From positions 1 to 12,156 of the forward strand of contig CAJULA010000045.1 in the NCBI GenBank assembly GCA_910587155.1: a DNA stretch of 12,156 nucleotides. Direction: 5' to 3'. A program made the position numbers and the translations under genes. The notes below the pieces were generated by a model. The model was not told the DNA's origin, ran no database searches, and saw nothing but the letters and a program-made list of their open reading frames with translations. Below, in pieces: positions 1 through 6,545 of this stretch. The first letter of the stretch is position 1, and each line of letters begins with the position of its first letter. This stretch comes from an uncultured Lachnospiraceae bacterium. Its GTDB lineage: Bacteria > Bacillota > Clostridia > Lachnospirales > Lachnospiraceae.

Positions 1-33
1 AATTCTATGACAGGCAATCAGAGCAATTTTAAG

Positions 34-717
34 TCAAAAAAAATGGGCAGCAACATCAGTGCCATATTCCTCCAGCTCTTCCAGTGCTTCCTCCACGGCT
101 TTTTGTGCTTCTTCCAGCGCTTTTTGCAGATCATACAGAGAGTCTTCATACTCCAGCGACGCACCTTCTCCATATATCTGATTCTGTTCATATACCTGCG
201 CCGCTTCTGTCACCGCCTTCTCTCTTAACAGAGATTTCTGGTCAAGCTGCAGCTTCGCCTCCTCCTCATCGGCTTCCAGCTCTTCGCGGATCTCCTCCAC
301 ACTTTCCTTTGTCAGCCCAAAAAGCGGATCGCCTTTCTTTATTTCCTGCCCCTGCATAACATAGACTTCCTCGACTTCCAGCAAGCGACTGCTGCCCGTA
401 TCACCGTCGTTTCCCGCCATGGCGGCGCCCGGAGAGGCCACAGCCAGGCCCGCAAAAGAAAAACCCGCATCCTCTGCGATATATCCACTGATATCCAGAT
501 CAAATGCCTGTTCCACACATTCCACCGATACCGTGCCGTCCTTTGTGATTCCCATTTGCAGAAGGCCATATTCTGCCATGGCTTCCCGGTAACATATTTC
601 TTCATCGCCTGTCACTGCATGCAGAAATATCCCCGCCCCCACGGCTATGGCAGACATCGCCAGAAAAATGGCGGCAGCCATGATCACCCTCTTATGATTA
701 TTGCTCCCTGTTTTCAT
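34..717 (-). CDS. Short HlyD-like adaptor, N-terminal half only (possibly truncated)
   Basis: 227-aa protein, third member of the tandem adaptor operon. Residues 11-35 form a hydrophobic membrane anchor. Residues 113-136 (LEVEEVYVMQGQEIKKGDPL) are the first half of a lipoyl/barrel-sandwich domain, closely matching the same segment of the two upstream paralogs. Residues 138-219 form one Glu/Lys/Ala-rich coiled-coil helix. The protein then ends in AAHFF, so it lacks the return helix, the second lipoyl half, the beta-barrel and the membrane-proximal domain that the 491- and 512-aa paralogs have or partly have. The end falls in a run of eight T, and the other two frames also stop within about 20 nt, so a single-base slip does not restore the gene. 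The ATG at 717 overlaps the end of the preceding gene by 20 bp and has an AGGAGGG site 8 nt upstream, so translation is probably coupled. It may be a true short subunit or a gene cut by a rearrangement. Confidence 0.7.
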   Translation of the reverse strand: MKTGSNNHKRVIMAAAIFLAMSAIAVGAGIFLHAVTGDEEICYREAMAEYGLLQMGITKDGTVSVECVEQAFDLDISGYIAEDAGFSFAGLAVASPGAAMAGNDGDTGSSRLLEVEEVYVMQGQEIKKGDPLFGLTKESVEEIREELEADEEEAKLQLDQKSLLREKAVTEAAQVYEQNQIYGEGASLEYEDSLYDLQKALEEAQKAVEEALEELEEYGTDVAAHFF

Positions 718-2173
718 CCCGCTTCTGCCCTCCTGTTATCAGGGTATCTTCCGCTTTATCCGCTCCCCTGACTTTCGTCTCGATATAAACGGTATCCCCG
801 GCAGACAGTCCATCCAGAATCTGGATTTGCGTACCGTTGGAAAAACCGGTCTCCACTTCCCGGCGCGTGATTTCCCCGTCCTCTCCCCGGATTCTCACCC
901 AGGTTTTCCCCTCTTCTTCTGTCACTGCCCTGCGCGACACATAGATTGCCTGCGTGACCTGATCCGTAATAAATGTCACATCACCTGTCATGCCGCCATA
1001 TAGCTTAGAGGTATCTCCTTCCATTTTTACGGTGACACAATAACTGACTGCTGCCGTATTACGGGAAGGAGTCGTACTTTCAATCTCCCATACGCACCCT
1101 TCATAAGTATCTTCCGGCCAGGCGGTAAATACCACGATGACGTCATCTCCCGTCTCTATGGCAGAGATATCCTCTTCCGACACATCCACGGAAAGTAAGC
1201 AGTCTCCTTCTTCCACCCAGCTCAGTAAAGTGGCGCCCTCTCTCAGGATATCCCCTTCTTCACAGGAAACCTGTGTGACCAGTCCGCTGCCCTTCTCCCG
1301 CCGCTGTCTGGCTTCCATCTCCTCCGCTCCGTCCCCGGCAGACAGCCGTGCAATCTCCTCCCGGATATCCTGAATTTCTTCCTGTTTGTCCAAAATCTCC
1401 CCTCGTTTGTCCTCCCGCTTCTTCGTTTCCTCCTCATAGCGCTGCTTTTGCTCCAGATATTCGCTTCTCAGAGGGACGTATGTATAGAGATTGTCCGGAT
1501 CCCATTCCTCATACCGGCGCTTATATTTCTCATATTCCTCCTTCAGATCCGCATATTCCTCATAGCCGTCCTCCAGTTCTGTCTCTATCTGCCTGATTTC
1601 CTGTTCCAGCACGGCAAGGGAATCGGCTGTCAGCACATCCTCCGTCTCCGCCTTGGCCATTTCCACGGCATATAAGGTCTCTGCCCATGCCTGATCGCTC
1701 AGGCTCTTTTGCAGCACCCCTTCTGCTTTTACTGCTTTTACCGCTTCCGCCTCATACTCGCTTTGCTTCTCCTCCAGCAGGACACCCGCATCTGCCGCCT
1801 TCGCTTCCAGATAGCGCCGGATGGAACGCATACTGCGCTCTGTCACTTTGTATACCGGATCTCCTGCCCGGATCCTCTGTCCCTGACATACATAAACCTC
1901 CTCTATTTTCAAATAGCGGCTCTCCTCCTCATCGTCCGTTTCTTCTGCCGTATCGTCAATGACCACATCAAATTTCTGATCACTGGTCAGAAAGGTAAGA
2001 TTGCCCCGTTCCGTGATTCCCTGCAGCAGATCGCCGCAGGATACGATTTCTTCTTTATATATAGTCGTCTCTTTGGAATCCTCTCTGCCATTGGAAGCCG
2101 CGTATATGGCAGCCAGACCCGATGCCGCCAGAAAGGCAACGATTGTCACTCTATATTTTATGCCTTTTTTCAT
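698..2173 (-). CDS. HlyD/MacA-type membrane fusion protein (transporter adaptor), full-length paralog
   Basis: 491-aa adaptor of an export system, expected to be anchored in the cytoplasmic membrane with most of the chain outside. Residues 8-27 are the anchor. Residues 87-110 (YLKIEEVYVCQGQRIRAGDP) are the first lipoyl half. Residues about 112-292 form a long antiparallel coiled coil interrupted near 223-236 by a Trp-Asp-Pro-Asp turn. Residues 295-320 are the second lipoyl half, about 325-405 the beta-barrel, and 406-466 (IYVSRRAV, VETGF, GLSAGDTVYI) a MacA-like membrane-proximal domain. The ATG at 2173 is chosen because it forms an ATGA overlap with the stop of the upstream paralog and starts MKKGIKYR directly before the anchor. 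A longer start at 2239 would add 22 charged residues lying wholly inside the upstream gene. The transporter partner is not in the window and probably lies to the left. Family assignment is solid; substrate unknown. Confidence 0.88.
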   Translation of the reverse strand: MKKGIKYRVTIVAFLAASGLAAIYAASNGREDSKETTIYKEEIVSCGDLLQGITERGNLTFLTSDQKFDVVIDDTAEETDDEEESRYLKIEEVYVCQGQRIRAGDPVYKVTERSMRSIRRYLEAKAADAGVLLEEKQSEYEAEAVKAVKAEGVLQKSLSDQAWAETLYAVEMAKAETEDVLTADSLAVLEQEIRQIETELEDGYEEYADLKEEYEKYKRRYEEWDPDNLYTYVPLRSEYLEQKQRYEEETKKREDKRGEILDKQEEIQDIREEIARLSAGDGAEEMEARQRREKGSGLVTQVSCEEGDILREGATLLSWVEEGDCLLSVDVSEEDISAIETGDDVIVVFTAWPEDTYEGCVWEIESTTPSRNTAAVSYCVTVKMEGDTSKLYGGMTGDVTFITDQVTQAIYVSRRAVTEEEGKTWVRIRGEDGEITRREVETGFSNGTQIQILDGLSAGDTVYIETKVRGADKAEDTLITGGQKRDENREQ

Positions 2174-3708
2174 TCTTCTCTCTGCCCACCTTCCCCGTTC
2201 TCCCTGCCATAGGGTGCTCTGTCTCCCTCTTTTGTCCATTCCTGCATCAACTGCTCATACTCCGTACCCGTGATCCCAAAATAAACAGTCGCCGTGAGAT
2301 TGGCCGGCAGTTCTGCTGTATCTGTCAGTTCCAGAATCACACGATAACTGACGCTTGCCCGGCCGGAAGAGTCGGCAATCGGATTGATCTCACGCACCGT
2401 GCCGGTACAGACATCATAATCCTCCGCCACAATGGCAGCCTCCTCTCCGATGACAATGGACGCTATCTCAGACTGATCCACCGAGGCAGTGATCCTCATC
2501 TGACTGGTGTCACTGTATGCCATCAGGACTCCGTCCACTGCCAGGTTCCCATGCTCCGCCGCCTGCACCATCAGTATGGTGCCTTCCCTTTCCGTATAGA
2601 TACAACCATCCCCGATCGTTTCCATAAACCGGTCATATTGTTCCTGTGCTTCTTCTTTCGCGTCTTCCAGTCTGTTTTGTGCCTCCTGCAGATTTCTGCA
2701 TTCGGTTTCATAAACAGACTGGGCCTCCTCTCCCGTTATGACAGATATGTCATATTCTGACTGTGCCTGCGTCTTTGTCTTTTCCAGGGCGATCAGCGCC
2801 TCCTGCAGGGCAAGCTGCTTTAGCTGCAGGGTATCCGCGGCTTCATCCATTCCCGCCCTGGCTTTTTCCGTAGCAGCTTCGCTGTCTTTTACTGCCTGGT
2901 CATATTCTTCCTTATTTTCCTGATACTCACTTTTCAGCAGCTCGAGCACTGTTGCTTCCCCGTCCGTATCCTGCCCGGCCCTGCCGTCTGCCTTCACGAT
3001 ACGAAATGTATTGGGATCCTCATCCTCATCGTCGTCCAGCTCATATCCATAATCGTCCAGTTTTTCAAAAAAGAGCGCCATGTTTTTCTCATAAGCGGCT
3101 TTTTTCTCCTCCACCCCGTATTCGACCGCATAATAGTCACTTTCCAGAGCCGCCGTATATTCATCTGCCAGCTCCTGCGCTTCCTGCAGCTCCTGTTGTG
3201 CTTTCTGCACCTGTAGTTCCGCCTTGGCAATGGTATCTTCATACACAGTCTGCGCACTCTCCGCAGCAATCAGGCTTTTCCTGCGTGTATTCTCCGCCTC
3301 AAGCAGGCCGGTTTCATAATCCGTCACGCCCTGTCTGCAGGCAAGCGAAGCATCCATCAGCGCTCTTTCCAGCTCCCTGACAGCTTCCCGCAGAGAGCTG
3401 TCGGTAATACGCAGCACCGCTGTGCCGGCCTCTACCACATCCCCTGCGCTTACATACACCTCATCTACAACAAGATCTGTTTCCAGGAAATCCAGCTCCA
3501 GTTCCCTTTCACTCATGCCGGCACCGGTCACACCATACGCCGCGATAATTTCCGCCCCGGTCTCCGGCAGAGCATGCAGTCTGCCCCCGGGCTGTTCTTT
3601 CTCTGATTCATGATGCATGGAAAAACGACGCAGATAGAAATATAGAAACACTGCTGTGATGACCGCTGCCAGAATCAGTAGAAAAAGTATCACATCTCTT
3701 TTTTTCAT
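2170..3708 (-). CDS. HlyD-type membrane fusion protein lacking a membrane-proximal domain
   Basis: 512-aa adaptor, first gene of the operon. Residues 5-26 are the membrane anchor. Residues 79-102 (DEVYVSAGDVVEAGTAVLRI) are the first lipoyl half. Residues about 103-362 form a very long coiled coil broken at 215-250 by an acidic segment (DDDEDEDPN) that probably marks the hairpin tip or a flexible insertion. Residues 374-398 are the second lipoyl half (REGTILMVQAAEHGNLAVDG) and about 404-478 the beta-barrel (ITASVDQSEI to VYFG). After this only a hydrophilic tail follows, so the MacA-like C-terminal domain seen in the next gene is missing. The ATG at 3708 has GGAGG 5 nt upstream. It is transcribed divergently from the AraC-type gene and its stop overlaps the next start as ATGA, implying coupled translation. 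Family known; role in this complex inferred. Confidence 0.87.
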   Translation of the reverse strand: MKKRDVILFLLILAAVITAVFLYFYLRRFSMHHESEKEQPGGRLHALPETGAEIIAAYGVTGAGMSERELELDFLETDLVVDEVYVSAGDVVEAGTAVLRITDSSLREAVRELERALMDASLACRQGVTDYETGLLEAENTRRKSLIAAESAQTVYEDTIAKAELQVQKAQQELQEAQELADEYTAALESDYYAVEYGVEEKKAAYEKNMALFFEKLDDYGYELDDDEDEDPNTFRIVKADGRAGQDTDGEATVLELLKSEYQENKEEYDQAVKDSEAATEKARAGMDEAADTLQLKQLALQEALIALEKTKTQAQSEYDISVITGEEAQSVYETECRNLQEAQNRLEDAKEEAQEQYDRFMETIGDGCIYTEREGTILMVQAAEHGNLAVDGVLMAYSDTSQMRITASVDQSEIASIVIGEEAAIVAEDYDVCTGTVREINPIADSSGRASVSYRVILELTDTAELPANLTATVYFGITGTEYEQLMQEWTKEGDRAPYGRENGEGGQREE

Positions 3709-3742
3709 GAAAACCTCCGCCCTGATAATTTTTTATATTTTA

Positions 3743-3771
3743 ATAAGAATTTGTTTCCATTTTTTGTTCAA
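3743..3771 (-). promoter_or_regulatory. Putative sigma-A promoter of the adaptor operon
   Basis: Read on the minus strand: TTGAAC (3766-3771), a 17-nt spacer, then TCTTAT (3743-3748). The -10 box matches only 4 of 6 consensus bases, but the surrounding DNA is AT-rich and the site lies 35 bp upstream of the first adaptor start codon. An alternative -10 in the T/A-rich stretch 3731-3742 cannot be excluded. Confidence 0.45.
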
Positions 3772-3797
3772 ATTGTGAAACTTATGTGTTTTCCGCA

Positions 3798-3898
3798 GCC
3801 GATGCCTGCGTGAATGCGATTGAAATTAACTGTCAGAAATGATACACTTGACTGTAGCATCGGCCGCTCAGGCAGGCTAAACAGGGCACGGCAGGCAT
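3798..3898. promoter_or_regulatory. Divergent control region with nested inverted repeats (candidate AraC-type operator)
   Basis: The 215-bp gap between the adaptor operon and the AraC-type gene holds GCCGATGC at 3798-3805 with its exact inverse GCATCGGC at 3857-3864. Overlapping the first arm, ATGCCTGC (3802-3809) has its inverse GCAGGCAT at 3891-3898. A direct repeat GGCAGGC occurs at 3871 and 3890, 19 bp apart, close to the spacing of paired AraC-family half-sites. The repeats bracket the AraC promoter. Binding is inference. Confidence 0.35.
3820..3848 (+). promoter_or_regulatory. Putative sigma-A promoter of the AraC-type gene
   Basis: TTGAAA (3820-3825, 5 of 6 consensus bases), a 17-nt spacer, then TACACT (3843-3848, 4 of 6). 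The predicted start near 3855 gives a leader of about 70 nt before the ATG at 3924. It points away from the adaptor-operon promoter, making a classic regulator/target divergent arrangement. Confidence 0.45.
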
Positions 3899-3923
3899 AG
3901 CGCCATAAAAACAGAGGAATTCC

Positions 3924-4841
3924 ATGAAAAATATACAAAGTATCTCTTTTCATACCGGCAGCAAAGAAGAGCTGCTTCCGGATTTTGCGAAAGACTTTCC
4001 TTATATCGCCTCCAAAGTGGAACTGGATAAGTTTATGGGACGGTCCGCGCCGTGGCACTGGCACAGAGCCATTGAACTTTTTCATGTGGAAAGCGGTGCG
4101 ATCGAATATAATACCCCCGAAGGCAATCTATTATTTCCTGCCGGCAGCGGCGGTATGGTAAATGCAAATGTACTCCATATGACAAAAGCACTGGCTCGGG
4201 CAGAAAAAAACATTGTATTGATTCACTTGTTTGATTCCTCTCTGATCGCCGGTGAAACCGGAAGCAAAATAGAACAGAAATATATCACTCCCCTCGTGAC
4301 CGCAAAGCAGATAGAAATCCTTTCATTTTTCCCGGAAAATACCGCCGGGCAAAGGATACTGCCGCTGATCCGCAGTGCTTTTCATATCTCCGAAAAGGAA
4401 AGAGGATATGAAATCAAACTGCGGGAAACCCTTTCCAACATATGGCTGCTTCTCTTTGACCTGGCACAGCCCCTGCTGACCGACAAAAAATCTCCGTCAT
4501 CGGCGAAAAACAGCAATAAAATCAAACAGATGCTGATTTATATACATGAACATTTTTCTGAAAAGCTCTCCGTAACGGAGCTTGCAGGCGCCGCCTTTAT
4601 CAGTGAGAGGGAATGTTTTCGCGTGTTCCATGACTGCCTGCATATGACTCCCGCAGAATATATCAAAAGCTATCGTATGCAGATGGCATGCCAGATGCTG
4701 GTCAAAACTACGGATTCCATCACTTCCATCAGTCATGCCTGTGGTCTTGGAGGCAGCAGCTATTTCGGAAAAGTTTTTCGTGAATCGCTGCACTGCACTC
4801 CGCTGGAATACCGGAGAAAATGGCAGGATTGTGACAGATAA
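3924..4841 (+). CDS. AraC-family transcriptional regulator with N-terminal cupin domain
   Basis: 305-aa cytoplasmic regulator. The N-terminal part holds a cupin-like sensor: APWHWHRAIELFHVESG at residues 42-58 supplies the clustered His and Glu (H45, H47, E51, H54) typical of AraC ligand-binding cupins, followed by a Pro/Gly strand and NANVLHM at 80-86. A helical linker covers about 110-190. The C-terminal 100 residues, from IKQMLIYIHEHFSEKLSVTELA, carry the two helix-turn-helix units of the family, the second being TSISHACGLGGSSYFGKVFR followed by the conserved TPLEYRR. The ATG has an AGAGGA site 7 nt upstream. It is divergent from the adaptor operon and is its most likely regulator, as these regulators often control an adjacent transporter. 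The inducer cannot be predicted; a small-molecule or antimicrobial signal is a guess. Confidence 0.93.
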   Translation: MKNIQSISFHTGSKEELLPDFAKDFPYIASKVELDKFMGRSAPWHWHRAIELFHVESGAIEYNTPEGNLLFPAGSGGMVNANVLHMTKALARAEKNIVLIHLFDSSLIAGETGSKIEQKYITPLVTAKQIEILSFFPENTAGQRILPLIRSAFHISEKERGYEIKLRETLSNIWLLLFDLAQPLLTDKKSPSSAKNSNKIKQMLIYIHEHFSEKLSVTELAGAAFISERECFRVFHDCLHMTPAEYIKSYRMQMACQMLVKTTDSITSISHACGLGGSSYFGKVFRESLHCTPLEYRRKWQDCDR

Positions 4842-4877
4842 CGGCAGAAACAGAATATTTTTTCCGCACAGACTATA

Positions 4878-4906
4878 CCTGTAAAAGACAATGACACAGT
4901 TACAGG
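4878..4906 (+). promoter_or_regulatory. Inverted repeat overlapping the ribosome binding site of the 79-aa gene
   Basis: CCTGTAA (4878-4884) and TTACAGG (4900-4906) are perfect inverse copies separated by 15 nt. The right arm covers the first three bases of the AGGAGG site (4904-4909) that serves the ATG at 4917. In RNA this would be a weak 7-bp hairpin able to mask part of the site; in DNA it could be an operator. Confidence 0.3.
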
Positions 4907-4916
4907 AGGAAAAGTT

Positions 4917-5156
4917 ATGATAAAACTGAATATTCTGAATATGGAAAATTTTCTGGACACAGTCAATGCCTGTCGCGATGCCGTTCACATGATCTGTCCG
5001 GACGGCAGCATCGTGGATATCAACGGAAAGGAACGGGTTCAAAACAGCCTGTGGCAGCAGTATCGCCAAAATAAAAACTGCCTGCCTCTTGTCCTAACCA
5101 TTTCCAATCCCGGAGATTATATGAGAATTGTATCTTATTATGCAGGAGACTGCTGA
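4917..5156 (+). CDS. Small conserved-looking protein, HPr-like layout, function unknown
   Basis: 79-aa soluble protein with an excellent AGGAGG site 7 nt before the ATG, so it is very likely translated. I do not recognise the family with certainty. The order of elements (strand KLNIL, helix MENFLDTVNACRD, strands AVHMICPDGSIVDING, helix VQNSLWQQYRQ, strand LPLVLTISNPGDYMRIVSYY) resembles the small HPr-like proteins common in Clostridia, but no phospho-accepting His is seen at the usual place after the first strand. No signal peptide or membrane segment is visible. It lies 75 bp after the AraC-type gene and 50 bp before tmcAL, in the same direction, so it may share a transcript with either. 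The HPr resemblance is a weak inference from layout only. Confidence 0.7.
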   Translation: MIKLNILNMENFLDTVNACRDAVHMICPDGSIVDINGKERVQNSLWQQYRQNKNCLPLVLTISNPGDYMRIVSYYAGDC

Positions 5157-5206
5157 TCTGACACGCGGCGCTCTGCACTGCCGCAAAGAAAGGACACAGA
5201 CAAACC

Positions 5207-6472
5207 ATGAAGACCATCGGCATCATCGCTGAATACAATCCATTCCACAATGGCCATGCCTATCTTCTGCGCAAGGCACGGCAGATCGCCGGCGCCGATT
5301 ATTGTATCATCGTAATGAGCGGAAATTTCACACAGCGCGGAGAGCCTGCCCTAATGGATAAATACGAACGGACGCTGATGGCACTGGAAGGCGGGGCGGA
5401 CCTGGTACTGGAACTGCCTGTCTGTTTCGCCTGCGCCAGTGCGCCGCGGTTTGCAGACGGAGCCGTTTCTCTTTTCAATGCCCTGGGAGTCGTGGATGCT
5501 CTCGTTTTCGGCAGTGAGTGCGGCGATATCGGCCTGTTGGAAGAAGCCGCCTCCCTCCTTTTCCCGGAGCGTCCGCTCTATGCCGGACTGCTGCGGGAGC
5601 GGCTGCGTCTGGGATACTCGTATCCCCTGGCCCAGGCAGACGCACTGTATACCTATCTGCGCGCCGACACACAGAGCCGGCTCCATGCACTTGATGATGC
5701 CGCGCTTTCCCTGCTGCTCTCCTCTCCCAATAACATCCTGGGAATCGAATACTGTAAAAGCCTGCATATGCGCCGCAGTTCCATCCGTCCTCTGACCGTT
5801 GCACGCAAGGGCAGTTATCTGGACTCTTCTCTGCCCGCCGATGACGATCCTCATACTTACGCCTCGGCCACGGCCGTACGCACCGCACTGCAGGCAGGGC
5901 AGACTCTGCGCGGGCATATCCCAGACTATGTATCCGGGCTGATGCAAAAGTCCCATGGCAGGACCTTCCCCATCTTCCCGGACATGCTTTCCCAGATGCT
6001 CCATTACCGATTGCTTGCCGATGCGGAAAAAGGGTTCTCCCAGTATCTGGACATCTCTGACGATCTGTCTGACAGAATCCGAAAGCTGCTGCCCCACTAC
6101 CGGAATTTCACCTCTTTTTGCATGCTGTTAAAGACAAAGGAAATCACCTATTCCAGAATCAGCCGCTGCCTCCTGCACATCCTGCTGCAGATCAGGCCAT
6201 CTGATGTGGCATATGCAGACATCCAGGGCATTCCCTATGCCAGGATGCTGGGCTTTCGCAAATCTGCCGCCCCGCTGCTGACTGCCATCAAGGTATCCGC
6301 ATCCATTCCTCTGATCTCCAAGCTGGCCGACGCGGGAAAATACCTTCCTGATGAGGCGGCCAGGCTGCTACAAAAAGATATCGCTGCCTCTCACCTGTAC
6401 AATGCGCTCATACTGCATGCCTATGGAACCATACTGCCGCAAGAGACAAGACGGCAAATTGTACGGATCTAA
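5207..6472 (+). CDS. tmcAL: tRNA(Met) cytidine acetate ligase TmcAL
   Basis: 421 aa, the usual length of the family (B. subtilis YlbM). In that family the enzyme activates acetate with ATP to acetyl-AMP and transfers it to N4 of the wobble cytidine C34 of elongator tRNA-Met, aiding correct AUG reading. The signature is at the start: GIIAEYNPFHNGH at residues 5-17, containing the nucleotidyltransferase HxGH-type motif H14-N-G-H17. It is followed by MSGNFTQRGEPALMDKYER (37-55), the hydrophobic GGADLVLELPV, and the downstream SSPNNILGIEYCK and YASATAVR motifs that complete the active site in this family. The ATG fits the conserved N-terminus exactly; the ribosome binding site (AAAGGA, about 12 nt upstream) is somewhat distant. 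It is a housekeeping gene and marks the last clearly chromosomal gene before the AT-rich island. Confidence 0.97.
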   Translation: MKTIGIIAEYNPFHNGHAYLLRKARQIAGADYCIIVMSGNFTQRGEPALMDKYERTLMALEGGADLVLELPVCFACASAPRFADGAVSLFNALGVVDALVFGSECGDIGLLEEAASLLFPERPLYAGLLRERLRLGYSYPLAQADALYTYLRADTQSRLHALDDAALSLLLSSPNNILGIEYCKSLHMRRSSIRPLTVARKGSYLDSSLPADDDPHTYASATAVRTALQAGQTLRGHIPDYVSGLMQKSHGRTFPIFPDMLSQMLHYRLLADAEKGFSQYLDISDDLSDRIRKLLPHYRNFTSFCMLLKTKEITYSRISRCLLHILLQIRPSDVAYADIQGIPYARMLGFRKSAAPLLTAIKVSASIPLISKLADAGKYLPDEAARLLQKDIAASHLYNALILHAYGTILPQETRRQIVRI

Positions 6473-6545
6473 CGCGCTGCGCCGTTCGTATTGGGGTAAA
6501 CTGCGCAGCGTATTTGTGGGTAAGGTTCTTCCCGACCAGAGAGTT
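6473..6545. other. Convergent intergenic gap with GC-rich inverted repeat
   Basis: This 73-bp gap separates tmcAL from the convergent nuclease-like gene. CGCTGCGC (6475-6482) and GCGCAGCG (6503-6510) form a perfect 8-bp stem with a 20-nt loop. No T-run follows on either strand, so it is at best a poor bidirectional terminator. The composition changes from GC-rich to AT-rich here, so this is the probable left edge of the accessory island. Confidence 0.4.

Noticed and set aside
2174..2239. Longer start for the second adaptor, adding 22 residues
   Set aside because: The extension lies inside the upstream gene in another frame, is highly charged before a membrane anchor, and the ATGA overlap at 2170-2173 gives a better start.
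2122..2760. 212-aa plus-strand open frame opposite the adaptor genes
   Set aside because: Antisense to two clear adaptor genes, with low-complexity composition and no recognisable domain.
5351..6097. 248-aa open frame antisense to tmcAL
   Set aside because: A shadow of the GC-rich tmcAL codons, with no family resemblance and a Cys/Gln/Arg-rich composition typical of non-coding frames.
6475..6510. GC-rich hairpin as an intrinsic terminator of tmcAL
   Set aside because: The 20-nt loop and lack of a T-run on either strand make it a weak case; kept only as an inverted repeat.
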